NCBI GenBank assembly: GCA_008360955.1
Contig: LUCM01011192.1
Span: 1 to 64,000, forward strand
Direction of reading: 5' to 3'
DNA: 64,000 bases
Source: Fasciolopsis buskii
Lineage: Eukaryota; Platyhelminthes; Trematoda; Plagiorchiida; Fasciolidae
The position numbers were made by a program, and so were the translations under genes. Every line of letters begins with the position of its first letter. Positions within the stretch are counted from its first letter, which is position 1. Under the pieces are notes generated by a model. The model saw nothing but the letters and a program-made list of their open reading frames with translations, did no database searches and was not told the DNA's origin. This document shows, piece after piece, positions 12,896 to 24,537 of this stretch.

Positions 12896-13980
12896 CATGC
12901 TCAAATTCCTTCCACCACACCACGAGTACGCCGGCGTTACCACAGTAGTGCGGGGCGCGGTCATATCAACCGCTTTGGCCTGCGCACATTGGGTGGGCAG
13001 CTCGGCTGCAGCGGCGTGTGGGTGCAACAAGGTTGGCGGAATACACCTCCTGCATTCACCCTCAAACGGTGTATTTTAGGTTGGGTGGCCAGCACTCGGT
13101 CAGCCATACCCATCAGCGCTGTTGTGGTAAACAGCACTGTAGCTCGTAACTTCACGTACACCACTTTGTAATGGCTTCCTCTTGCTCCTTTCCACAATTC
13201 TTCTAACAAATTCATACAAAACGGACTAACGAATGGACAGCATTTTTATTGGCATCTGATATAAGCTGACGTTCACAATGCATACTGACATCCGAAAACA
13301 GCTGAAGACCGTCGATTTTTATCAACCTTTATTCTCATCTGCGGAATTTGGCAGTAGACCGACGCTCAAGGTAGCAGTTCTTCACATGAGTCCACCAGAC
13401 ATCGACTCATTTGACTCCGGTTCTCCTTCCTCTTTTCGAACGCCACCTTCATCTATAGACCAAGCCGAAATTTATGAACTCGAAATTTCTAGAAGCAAAC
13501 TTCATTTATTAGTATTACGATTGCACAATTCCCATCCATTGTCGCCGCTTTTCCTGCTTAACGGTCTGTGCCTCCAGAATTTTCGAGTTTTATACTGCCT
13601 TTTTGTTATCCAGTCTGGTTTTTGCTCATCTCCATTCTGTTATAGCATCCATACCGATCCTCATCTTTACCATATAACTCTCTTGATTATCGAGTACCCC
13701 GGCCAACAGGCGGTGACAGCCATTGCCTACCAGCCATATTTTCCGCCCGCGATACGCAATTTTGCTGCATTCAAACAATATAACTCGCAGTGCAGGACTG
13801 GAAATCAGCCACAGAAAAATCTTTGCGAACCATTATCCACCTTTGAGTTAAAGCCCCCTGCTCGCGAAATCACATTACCTGTTATGATCTTGTGAGCGAA
13901 GCCACATTGCATTGCATATTTGGTTTCCGTTTTCCGTGTCTTCACTGTGTCTTCTTGGCCCAATTTTAATCCTATCCTGC

Positions 13981-14016
13981 GCATGAATCTCGTATGTCGA
14001 GAAATATACAAAAACG
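13981..14016 (+). repeat. Internal copy of tail family T
   Basis: Contains the gcatgaatctcg and gtcgagaaatatac boxes that also form the window's first bases and the end of the nested insertion, but is followed by caaaaacg rather than a triplet run. It lies about 130 bases before the terminal copy, suggesting a tandem or dimeric 3' end. Confidence 0.65.
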
Positions 14017-14113
14017 AACGTTCCAAATTACTAGAGGCTGCTCTCACTCCCTGTCACTTCAGTCCATACTGTCCGTATTTCCTGTGCATCATCTACGTAA
14101 AAAATTGATCTTG

Positions 14114-14160
14114 CCTTGCGCATGCATCTCGCGAATCGAGAAATATACATCATCATCATC
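14114..14160 (+). repeat. Terminal tail family T with (ATC)n
   Basis: The boxes gcgcatgcatctcgc and gaatcgagaaatatac are followed by an ATC triplet run at 14147-14160. LINE endonuclease coding resumes about 20 bases later, so this marks the 3' end of the nested insertion. Confidence 0.7.
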
Positions 14161-14180
14161 AAGTGGAGGGCGGGGCATTG

Positions 14181-16820
14181 TTTCTCCTTCTCACATTGGT
14201 TGCAAGGTCTGCGGGCAAGCTTATCAAAGTGGAAGATTTCAACGCCCTTGAGAATGACTGGGTTTGCGAGACAGCTTCGGAATGTACCTTTAGGCATTAA
14301 ATCCTGCAGTTTGAGCACGAGAGTAAAATATTTCAACACGTTTCCTAAGCGACTAGATGGAGATTCGGGCAAGTATCTTCAGCCCTTGACTTGGTGTTGA
14401 CTAGAACACCGAACGATATAAGGAGCTTGAGTTGGAAGATCCAATGGGTAAGAGCGACCACGCCGCAGTCCATTTGCGACTGAGCCTGGAGGGACTGGTA
14501 GCCCAGAAGAATTTGACAGGAACTTCTCAGGAATGGACGAAAGTAGGCTGCTGGACCTGGGTCACCAAACTCGGTGGGAAGTAGAGAGAGGTAGCGATTT
14601 TGTGGGTCGTTATTGGGAGGCATTTTAGATCAACCTGTTAACAATACCAGACGTGGTTTCACCCCTCCACAAAATCAAGCGAAAAGGGCTGCCACCATGG
14701 TGGAGGAGTGGGATCGCGACAGCCAAAAGGCAAAAACAGGGATTTCATGAGGTATTAGGACACACATGGTTACCCAAATTACTTAAGGTATATAGCGGAG
14801 CGAAATAGAATGCGATGCATCCAACGATAGTGCGGAGCAGCTTACGAAGACCAGATCGCTAGGGCCGCCAAAAGAAACTTCAATACCTATTACAACTGAG
14901 TGCAGCCTAAGGCTGCTCTGTGAAAGGCCATAGTTGGGGTGAAAAACTACCAGGGAATTAAATCGGACGACAGCCGGGATAAAGCTGACTGTCTGTTGAA
15001 ATTATTCCAGGCAGTACACAGGCGAGATCAAACAACACAGGGACTTACTCTAGACCTCGCCACTGTCTTGGTGGAGATGCCGGAGGAATTAATCGCGGAG
15101 GTAGAAGTGTGGGACATCCTTAAAAATTGGACGCGCCGAAAGTGACAAAGCCTGATGGGACCCAACCAGCGATAGTATATCTGCTGGCGGAGGTCCTGAT
15201 GAAAAATTTCATCCAGCTCTTTAATGCATCGCTGGACGAAGGTTGGCTTCCGGCGGACTGGTTTACCTCGACGGTCAAACCGGTGCATAAGGGCGGGGAC
15301 AGATATAATTGTCACAGCTGTAGACCGGTAACACTGACATCCATTGTGCTGAAAACTCTTGGAGGGGACCTTTGCGACGGATGATCAATCACCTGGAGGC
15401 CAACAAGTAAATGATGGTAGATCAACATGGTTTCCGGTACAAAGGTTCTTGTCTGACCAACTTGATAAGCTTTACAGAAGAAGCACCTAGTAGGATTGAC
15501 AGGGACAAGAGAATGGAAATCCAATATCCGGACTTTCAGAAGACCTTTGACTCCGTGAACCACAGGCTTCTTGACCAGAAAGTGAGGGATTTTGGAGTTG
15601 ATGCTAAGGTGAATAACTAGATAGCACAATGTCTGAAGAGCCGATCTTTCAGTGTGATAGTCGAGAAGTGTCTGTCGAACAGACTAGTGCTACACAGCGG
15701 TGTATCTCAGGGGTCCGTCTTGGGGCCACTGCTCTTCATTATATATGCCAACGACAGTTAACTGATTGGAAAATCCGTGTCTAATGTTTGCTGACGACAT
15801 CAAACAGTGAGGCTATCCGGAGGGATCTGGAGAAAGTTTACCGTTGGCCGGTGAGTTGGGATCTTCCGTTGAACTTGGACAAATGTTAGCGGCTCATGGA
15901 AGCAGAAGCAAATTCCCCTCGTTATATCGATTCACCTGGGCATCACTTCGCGATGAAGCAAACGCGGCAGGCAACGAACCTCGAGATAGCCGTGCTTGCA
16001 GACTTCAGACCTAGTCTGCAGCGTCAGAAAGCGGTCGTGAAGACATAGCGTGCCCTACGCCGGCTTAAGAAGACTGTAGGATCTAGGAAGCCTGACGTTC
16101 TTATGCCGCTGTTCAAGGCATTTGTCCGACCGCCTTAGAATTCTGTGTCCAGGCATGGAGACCATATTTGGTAAGAAAAATGGAAATCCTGAAACAGGTT
16201 CAGCGTGTTTTTGCACACTGGTTTGGACATTTGAGGCATATGGGATATGAGCAGAGGCTGGGGGCGCTTGGCTTGTACCCTCTGCAAAAATTAGGGAAAA
16301 AGATGACTTAATACAGGCCTTCAAGATCAATAAGGGTCTGGCCGAGATACGGGGTTGCCGCGGAGCGTCATTCCAGATAACGGGGAATGACACGCTTAGA
16401 GGTAACGGGAAAACGATTGTGTGAACAGATAACCACCGTGTAGCGGAACTTGCACTTGTTCCTCCAAACTACCGGTTTAAACAAACGTTGACCGCCAAGC
16501 TCGGTCGCCATTTTTGCTCGTAACTCACGCTCGCTTCGCTCGGACGCTGCTGTCAAAATATACTCAACCTCCTATCGCTCCCGGCTGCCTTTTCCGTGTA
16601 CCATTCAAGTGTCAGGATTGCTAGTATTGCAATCGTACCGAGCCGAGTAAGAAAAACGCACAAGTGGTCACAAAGATTAAGGGCAGGCAAACGTTATACG
16701 AGATTCGCAGTAGGACAATCCGTTCTACAACCGGGTTGAGGGGCAAATCATTTTCCACAAGAGTGGTGAATGACTGAAATAAGTTACCGGAAGAAATTTT
16801 CGAGGTAGGCTCAGTACTTT
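14181..16820 (+). pseudogene. CR1-like LINE, 3' half: endonuclease end, reverse transcriptase, C-terminus
   Basis: Continuation of the element that starts at 11039. VEDFNALENDW (usual GDFNAPxxDW) begins at 14181, with ALDLVLTRTPNDIRSL near 14.4 kb closing the endonuclease. Reverse transcriptase motifs follow: MKNFIQLFNASLDEGWLPAD at 15.2 kb, HGFRYKGSCLTNL at 15.42 kb, KTFDSVNHRLL at 15.54 kb, GVSQGSVLGPLLFIIYAND at 15.7 kb and the catalytic LMFADDIK at 15.78 kb. The C-terminus continues with RRLKKTVGSRKPDVLMPLFK at 16.06 kb and FSTRVVND near 16.75 kb, then LPEEIFE. Stops and frameshifts make it non-functional. The element breaks off at about 16815, where a PLE fragment on the opposite strand begins. 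Confidence 0.8.
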
Positions 16821-17275
16821 TGTCTTCATAATCTATGTCGTGTTCCTCTGCTATGGCATGTACACCGATGGTTGAATCGCGCTCATGTTTTGATAAGGCT
16901 GCCTTGTCCGAATGACTTTCCTTTTGTGTTCTGTTATCCGTGTCTTCAGATGTCTGCTGGTTTGGCCAGTATATTCTGCTGGACACTGCTTGCAATTGAT
17001 TTTGTGGATGCGGTTGTTTTGATCTTGCACAATGACTTCCTCTTTAGCTTTTGATAAGTGGTGTTTTAAAGCATTGTCGATCCGGAAGAAAGTGTGAATG
17101 TCAAAATCATTGAGGACCTTTCTTGTTATTTCCGAAGTACCCGATCTGTGCGGATATTCCGACCGATGCCGTTTTCTTTTTTTTGCTTTCTTCGTTTTGG
17201 TTGTTGACATGCAAGTTTTCAGTTGTCGCCTTATGAGATGTGGCGGATAGTGATTGTCTTGCAGAATGTCATAAT
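16812..17275 (-). mobile_element. Penelope-like element fragment (GIY-YIG endonuclease end)
   Basis: The minus strand encodes the same protein as the fuller PLE at 27.3-27.7 kb: FDIHTFFRIDNALKHHLSKA, then the GIY-YIG core INCKQCPAEYTGQTSRHLKT with the downstream RITEHKRKV. The frame shifts after KVIRT, and the continuation DKAALSKHERDSTIGVHAIA lies in another frame, exactly as in the 27.5-kb copy. The copy begins around the end of the RT C-terminal region (17275) and is cut at about 16815, directly at the 3' end of the CR1-like LINE. It is high in similarity to the 27-kb element, so it is probably a recent relative. Confidence 0.85.
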
Positions 17276-19290
17276 GTGCTCTAATTATTCTTCGATTAAG
17301 TTTTTCTTAATTTCACATCGTGATGGATGTATATTTTTTTCTCTTCCTCCTCTGCTCCCATCCGCGTTTTTTGACTGAAATGCGACATTCTTCTACACAG
17401 TTCTGTACAATACAATACAACATTTGCACAGCGTGTTAAATTTTGGATGCGCCACTTACGTCGTTTGGTCCTGATGTTTATAAAATAGAGGCTTTTCGTA
17501 TTCATTTTTCCTGATCTACGGGCCATCATCTGATGGGGGATGTTATTTTCAAATGCTTTCCTGTCTTTTTGAATAAATTATGGCGGTTTGTTTTGCCAGA
17601 TTATTTCTCCATATTTTTTTATTTTGTTCCTTTATTTTGCCGCATAACGCACCGTAATCTCACGACTATGTATCGCATACACTGCCTGTTAACATACGGT
17701 AAGGGCAAATATGATGATACGGATCCATTCGGGAGGATGCGAACCATTTCTAACACAAACGGATTAAGCTGCCTTAAAATTGACTAAAACCTGTTCGCTC
17801 TAGCCCGGTTAGCCTGATGCTCTCTTGGCTCGACTCCGGTTATGTCTGATAGGAAACCATATAAGCAATGGCTTAGATAGCTGTTTGTGACAAAATGGGT
17901 ACAGGTCTTCAGAAAATTAAACGGCCAGGCATTCGTTGTCAATTTCGTGCAAATTTGGAACAGTGCACTCGACAAAAATAAAGCCAGTCTGTTTAAATAA
18001 ATCCAAGTCTGTCTGAACGCTACCATTTTGATTTTGTTTTGGTGTTTTCTGTAATTTGTGTTCTTCGTTTTCTCTACTGTTTGTTTGTTTCCTCATCCAT
18101 TGTGCTCAGCTAATTAACTTGAAAGCACTTCTTGCCAACTATGCCACATATTTATTCACATCCAGGATTTTAATCACTACCCAGTTAGTAATTTTTTGTA
18201 CTGGAATTTTATGCATCTAATGATAAACAACAGTACATGATGCAATGGCAGATTGTAGTCACTACTATCCAATGAAGACTACAACTGACGCACACAATTT
18301 TCTCGGATTCTGTCCATGACTAAACTGCAATATCCGTTGAAGTTCACGGCTGATCTTCAAAACGTTTATGCACCTAATTGATAGCCAGCAGTAAATAAAA
18401 TCAGGAAGTCCACAAGCAGTGGAGTGGTTAAGCCGTTCATTACAAATTGAGCATTTCCCTGACACGATATATTTCCCTATTGACTTGGGTTCGTCGGATG
18501 TTGGTTTCTATGGCAAACAATTGGCTCCTGGGTACATCCGGCAATATTTCGGCCTCCAGTAACGGATTGTTGTCTGCTTTGATACATGTAATGATCCCAC
18601 TGCGTATGCTATCTTCTAAGCAGGTGTAATCAAATCACTAAGAGCAACCTTTCGGGGCATTATCATGGCATTTGTATAAATAAAGAAGCATTGGTTTGCA
18701 GATCCACGTGATTGTTGTTACAGTCAGATGTCATAAATTTTGGCTCAAATCATCTGCGCATAATAACGATCTTGAGTGATTTGTCCATTTGATTGAAGTA
18801 TGCGTGTGTGTTTATTGCTTTCAAGTTGTGGCTAGATAAATAGGCGGAAACAAAACAGTGACTCATTGCCATCCTGAAATTATTTTTCCTCTCCTTCAAT
18901 CCTGTCACGGATTAGGCTGCAAACTCATTTAAATTGAGTGTAATAGAATGTTCGGAAATTATCTTTTTAAGATCTCTACGTAATTTCGTTTCATTTTCAC
19001 TAAGTCTTTGTTTTATCAAGTTTGCCACTGTAACACGTTCGCAATATCGGACTATTCTCTTGTGGCTTAACCGTCATGAATGTTACCCAGGAATCGGAAA
19101 GACTGAGTTATAACAGTCCAGTTTCTCAAAGACGTCCGCTAATTGTCCACAGTGACGATATATCCACCTTAAGACGTTGCTTCTGTGCAGTAAAATGAAA
19201 GTTGTTAAGGAATTGAATGTGGCTTGTTGGTGTTTTTCGGCAAATGGTGTGTGTAAATTTGGTCGGGTTGTTTAAACTGGCCTTCGAATG
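17276..19290. other. Unassigned sequence
   Basis: No coding motif is convincing. A minus-strand ORF at 18265-18465 begins with CSICNERLNHS, resembling half of a zinc finger, but nothing follows to complete it. The last part may be the 5' region of the MULE-related element, since its start is unknown. Confidence 0.35.
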
Positions 19291-19325
19291 TATAAATAGG
19301 TGGTTTACCGGAGACCGCGTCAGTT
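19291..19325 (+). promoter_or_regulatory. TATA box plus initiator-like core promoter
   Basis: A full TATAAATA box at 19291-19298 is followed 31 bases from its first T to the A of TCAGTT at 19320, an arthropod/invertebrate-type initiator (TCA+1KTY). Spacing and both motifs match a eukaryotic RNA polymerase II core promoter. It lies about 300 bases ahead of the transposase-like ORF at 19617, on the same strand, so it could have driven that element. Function is inference. Confidence 0.4.
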
Positions 19326-19616
19326 GCGCTCTCACGGCTGTTCGTGCGGACGCGGCTGTTGTTTGTGTAAGTGATTCCGATAATTTCTTGCTTATTGTTC
19401 GTTCATTTTATTCCAGTTTTTCAAAGTTTGAGTGTGATTCTCGCGTTTTTCAGCGTCAAACACTGACCTCTTTTTAAAAATATCAGTGTTAGCTCGGAGA
19501 ATTGGCTCCGAGACCATCCACGCTCCCTTCCCACTTCTTTTCCGTATTATCATGTGAAATACTGATGCGTTCAAAAACGTCGGAAACATCTATGTGGTCC
19601 GTTATCCCTTCAAGTA

Positions 19617-20336
19617 ATGTTTATTTGCAAATTTCCAAATATTGTTTGTCCAGCCTTCGTCACGTTGCATGCAGTGAATAAACAACACAAGGTGGTGGGA
19701 TGTTGTCTTCAACACAATCATGCCCTCCACCGAGCTCACGACCGCTATTACGTGTGCAATCGCAAGTTAACCACAGAGCAGGAAGCGCACGTGATGAACA
19801 TTATGGAAATTTTTTGTAATGTTGAAGAGGTTTGCTCATCAGCCATGGAAAACTTCAACCGCTTGGTGACATTGTGTGACATAAATAGTATTAGGCGTAG
19901 GTTTCGCTTGATGGATGGCCGTAACGGTGTAGTTGGCCGCGTGAAAGTCTTATTGCGCTGACAGGGTACTTTGTGTCTGCTGAAACGGGAGAATTTAGTG
20001 CGCGTTGAGCTGTTCACGCCTAATAGTGTTCGACATTTGTTAGATATGTAGTGCGCGAACGCCACCCACCAGCTTAACTGCGGGTATGTACTATGGCATG
20101 CCAAGGTAGCGGATGAAAGTGGGTTAGGACGGTCAACATTTTATGCGCTCCTTCCTAATGAAAGAGGAGCCACCTACTGCCGTGCGATTAGCGCCGTGAA
20201 GGACATGCTATCCTATACCAGTAACTTGAAGTCGATTGTCGTCGGTCGAAGCTTGGCGCAGTTTAACGCCTTTCAAGCAGCTTCCTCTGAACCAAGGGTT
20301 TCCTTCTGTCGTTTTCATGTACTTGGTTTTAGATAA
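19617..20336 (+). pseudogene. MULE-type transposase remnant
   Basis: The ORF at 19617-19961 has an HNHALHRAH-type FAR1-like/zinc-binding segment and a helical LTTEQEAHVMNIMEIF region. After a frameshift, 20.04-20.33 kb encodes a MULE DDE core: LWHAKVADESGLGRSTFYAL (first catalytic Asp and the conserved DExGxGxP-like stretch), NERGATYCRAISAVKDML, a KSIVVGRSLAQFNAF segment where DRxxxExxA is expected, and EPRVSFCRFHVLGF matching the family's C-x-FHVLR end. The frame breaks and the second acidic residue looks changed (GR for DR), so it is dead. The complete family protein is longer, and no terminal inverted repeats were found around it. Confidence 0.65.
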
Positions 20337-22884
20337 CGTGAGCAACACATTTCATTTAATTCCACCATTCTAATTCCAGTTGCACATTAAGAGCTCTAAA
20401 CGGCGTATGACGAAAGAAAAGAGCCCACAGCAACTAACGTGCATTCAGAGAACAGGGGCAACTGGAGAGACGGGATTGACATGACTGCATTCACGGCCCC
20501 TGTGGGGCCACCGCCATCTGATTACCAGCACCGATTGCCAAGATCGATAATTCCACATTTATTGTATGCATTGGGTTGTTGGTGTGTGGGTCTTCTTTCA
20601 AGTGCGCAACAATTGTGGGGTTTCGGTTCTTCCGGAAAGCGGTTCATTCTCGATAACCAGTAGTCCGTCCAACTAGTCAACCGTAAGCATGAAAACGTAA
20701 GAAATCTTTGCTTCCATAGGCATACGCATGAGCGGGTTTAGAGATGTTTGCAAGTATCGTTAGCCATATATAACTACCGACAGACAGATGCGGTTACAGA
20801 TGTACCTGCGGCTATAAATGGGTGCCTACGTTTTTCCGTCCAAGTTGACGCATATACTGCCTTGCCAATGCTGCAGGGTAACATATACATAGGCATATGT
20901 ACAAACGTATACTTTTCCATACGTGTGATTATTTTATCCTTTACGCATCCTAAAACTGTTTGCAGGATAAACATTCTGCGTATTTGTACACTTGTGTATG
21001 CAGACCTAAGGTTACCACCATGCTAGCATATATGCCTGTATTAGTGCGCATAGTGAAGGAAATATTTTTCGATTGGCTTGATTGGGTAGATATATAAGCA
21101 TATATAATAATAACACGCTTCCATGAGATTGTCGGGCAAACAGAAAAATAGAATAAACAAAAAGGTAAATTTTACGGCTTCGACATGCTAAGGTGACTTT
21201 TTATATTGTTCTCAACAAAATAGCAAATATATTCCAACTAGTATCGTCTCTTCATACCTTTCACGTTTTTCAACTTTACCGACAGGTCGCCATTAGGCAT
21301 CTAACAGCGAACGTAACCCGTTATCGCGCGGCGGACAGTTTTGGGCATAACCGGTTCCCGCGGGTGAACAAATAGCCCCCCACGACTTGAATGACAACAA
21401 AGCCTGGCCGTTTCGCGGGCAAGGGCGAGTCGTCAATACCATCGTGCTGACCAGCCAACGGCCCTCTGGCCGTCCGCACTTGACTAGGCGAAGTGAGATT
21501 GAACTTAGGTCAAGGCGACCAACTGAACGCGTCAGAGCTAGCAACTGCGATATACGGATACTCGAACACCGCCTAGAACGAACACCTGCCTAACAGTAAG
21601 TTAGATTTTGGTGTCTGGACCAGAGGGCCGTTGGTCGGTCAATAGGACAGCTTCTTTCTATCAATCAAAACGGTTTATATAGTTGCACACGAGATAGGAC
21701 GGACTGGCTGGTTGTTCCCTCCCCCCTCATGGTCTGTCCCAGGCCCCTTGCCTTTGGTGTTCATTTTGAACGATGCCCTCGGTTACCTTTGAACGTGTCA
21801 CAAATGTCAGACCACTTTATCTTCGTCCCAGAATCAGGCCGAATAGTTGGTTCCCGACCCTGCTTTCTGGCTCGCAGTCGCTCAGGTCTTTAGCTCCTGT
21901 GTCACTACTCAAAGCATCAATGGGCTTGTCGGAAAGTCTTGTTTCCCAGACGTGACGGGTTCTCACTGCCACATGAATCTTCGGAACGAAATAAAGCAGT
22001 CTCACTTTTTGCCGCAACTTGGAGGCTCACCCTAGGTGCAGTGCAAGATTGGCCGTGCGATCTCACCTGGGCGGCGCAGCAATGTGGAGTGACCGTAAAG
22101 TTAACGATACAGAGTGGTATTCCTTATAAAATTTTTCAGAAGCCACTGCACATCACTGTCTGTTCGGATTATAATTCGCTTATCATGGGTAGTCCAAGCG
22201 TAGTTGATATTGGTTCATCATAACCACTACCCGGGTCGACACAGCTGCGATGATATCGCACGGAATGCGTCAATGGGTACTCTGAACGAAAAGCCGAGGG
22301 ACCGAATTATCCGACAGAAGAATCCATGAGTTAGTATTGATTACGAAATACCAATATAAGCTATTTGGTTTCGAATAATAAACGAACTTCTTGGGTTTTC
22401 TCAATAGAGTTAGTAGGGACGAGAGATGTGATCGATTGCCGATTTTCGAGACAAAGCCAGAGCAGACGTTTTCTCATCCTTTTTGTGCATCATAATCATC
22501 ATCAACGTTCAACATAAAACACTAAAGGGAAGCTGCCTTTTCCGCAGGGTTGCATGTTTCTATCAAAGAATGAATATCCAGCGGGAACAGGGAGTGGTTC
22601 TACACAGGCGAGAAAAGATAAGAATGCTGCAATAGCCAACACACGGAACACAGTCTGACTGTACAAACGCACTCTTTCAACCATTCCGATTCGATAGAAA
22701 ATGACAACACGATCGCTAATGTTCAAGGTTCAATGCCATATCCTTCAATGTCTCCAGCCACAAAGACGTGAGACACTTGCTTCAATTAAGTTCACTCTGC
22801 ATTTTCTCATTCCACGTTGCCACATCATCTGCTGACCTCCACATGGTTTCTTCCATTCCTTGGGAGGAAAGCAAAACAAGCAGG
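20337..22884. other. Unassigned sequence with one hairpin repeat
   Basis: No recognised coding. The block contains the 21.45/21.64-kb inverted repeat listed separately, and GC-richer DNA around 21.3-22.0 kb than its surroundings. ORFs here are under 100 codons and lack motifs. Confidence 0.35.
21447..21642. repeat. Inverted repeat pair, about 27 bases, 140-base loop
   Basis: The left arm at 21447-21475 (ctgaccagccaacggccctc followed by tggccg) is nearly the reverse complement of the right arm at 21615-21642 (accagagggccgttggtcgg in its centre). No protein lies between them. It may be the core of a small foldback element or a hairpin in an untranslated region. Confidence 0.6.
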
Positions 22885-23968
22885 CGAATATCTCAGTCGA
22901 AATGATGCATTAAAATAAATCTCAGATGGGAGAATTTCTCGAGGATAGTTTATTTTCTGCCAAAGATCCGGTACATCACACGCGTATAAACAATTACGCA
23001 TTTGACAGAATGCGTTAGCCTAATTGTTTCTTTAAATAGGTGGTGAGTGGGTTAGAAGTGCTTCAGTATACCGTTAAATCGTCAAATAGATGACTCCAGG
23101 CAACAGTCGGTGCACAGGAAATGCATCTGGCCATTGTCAGTTCATACAATTTAAAAGCTTCATCGTAAGTAGGATTTGTTATTGGAGAAAGGCTAGAACT
23201 TTGATAAAGGCTTTTTGTTAAAAAATGGTTCCCCGGAACGTTTCATCGACATGACAATCAAGAGTTATGAAGAAAGGATTTAGGAGATAGCCGTCCAAAA
23301 GCCATCTATTTATGTCAGTCTGAGGTTTCACACCCAAGCCCGTCTTGTGCTTACGATTAAAGGATATAGCCCAAGACCAATCAGCTTATTTCCGTGTGTG
23401 CACGTTCACCCGTTCCTGCGGAACTGCATGAGTAGGCCGCAGAACTGGGCGTTTGTCCGACAGGATCCGAAAGCATAATCCGACCTGGTTGAACACTACA
23501 GAGCCATTTGTTCACACCATGTTGATGCAGATCACTAGGTGGATGTGACCGAAGCGATCCACCCTACATTAAAAGAGGTTTAAATGTTGTCCTTTCAGTT
23601 GCGCATGCTGTGGCCATTCAGTCATACCATTCTCTGTTATGTACTCGTTCGTTCAAGCACTAAAACCATTAGGACAGTGTCTATCTATTCAAAAGCGAAC
23701 CATTAGGCAAATGGCACATTTTCTCGACTCTTAGTTGGATGTAGATCACAGATGTGCACCTTTAATTTGGTCTCCACTTCGAGTTCATTCACTTCGTTCA
23801 AAAACCTTCTTTCTGTTTCCCGGGTGTCACTAGTACGCATTCTGTCAAATGTGTAATTGTGTTTATACCCGTGTAATGTACCGGATCTTTTGCAGAAAAT
23901 AAACTATCCTCGAGAAATCCTCCCATCTGAGACCTATCCTAAAGCTTCATTTCGACTTTGAGATATAC
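22885..23968. mobile_element. 1.08-kb element with long terminal inverted repeats
   Basis: Bases 22885-23018 and 23834-23968 are inverted copies of each other over about 135 bases, at roughly 85-90% identity by eye. A nearly perfect core runs from ctcagatggga through ctcgaggatagtttattttc to gatccggtacat. The 815 bases between the arms show no transposase or other motif. Long inverted repeats around a short non-coding core are typical of a non-autonomous DNA transposon (long MITE). A target duplication was not resolved, and no other copy is present in the window, so the family is unknown. Confidence 0.65.
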
Positions 23969-24537
23969 ATCTGGTTATGTTTTATTTTGGACCTTAAAGG
24001 TCTAGTTCCTCATAACCGCTCCTCCGTTAGTTTGAAAATCGTTCTTTTCCATCTTTGTTTTCTTCTTGATTTGCTATACTTTGGCTCACGTTTTCGTGTG
24101 ATGTATTGTGCGTACTGTTTCGATAACAGGTGTATACGATACGCTGTAGAGCATCTGTTGCTCTATTTGAGTCTTCCTTCTGACTCTGGCGAGTTAAATG
24201 ACCCCATTGGTTTTCGGGCTGAGTCTATTAGAACGTAATTCCTGTTATGATTTGCTTTGCTCTCCTCCATGCTAATCCCTGTAACTATTCGGCCGGTTCC
24301 TCGCGAGTGGGGATATTGCACAATCACACTTCCGAAACCACGTGTTTGGTGAGGCAACAGAAGGGTCTATGAGCAGGCCACCAAAATGGACTTCGCGGGA
24401 CTGTTAGCATTATTTTACATTCACGTTTCACAGATTGTAATGTTTCGGGTCGTCAAATCAATCAGAATGCATCCTTTTCGTTTTCAAAAATGCTGAGGTC
24501 TCAAAAACATTCCATTGTTCCCCTAATTGTTTGTACG
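23969..24537. other. Unassigned spacer between two inverted-repeat elements
   Basis: No repeat shared with the rest of the window and no coding motif; ORFs are under 85 codons. Confidence 0.4.

Larger units (their letters stand above)
12896..14165 (+). mobile_element. Nested insertion splitting a LINE endonuclease
   Basis: This 1.27-kb block separates the two halves of one endonuclease domain: IRSWKDDV ends just before it and VEDFNALENDW resumes just after it, in the same strand. The block ends in a tail of family T (catctcgcgaatcgagaaatatac plus an ATC run), and carries a second copy of the tail boxes at 13981-14016. That is the expected 3' end of a non-LTR-type insertion. No reverse transcriptase or other protein motif is visible inside; an ORF at 13278-13895 (205 codons) has no recognised domain. 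It is therefore probably non-autonomous or strongly 5'-truncated. Boundaries are good to about 20 bases; a target duplication was not found. Confidence 0.65.

Noticed and set aside
16530..16546. gctcgcttcgctcg as a hairpin or replication signal
   Set aside because: Not a true palindrome over more than a few bases, and it lies within decayed LINE sequence.
18265..18465. Zinc-finger protein (CSICNERLNHS)
   Set aside because: Only one half of a finger; no second Cys/His pair in the right spacing and no extension in other frames.
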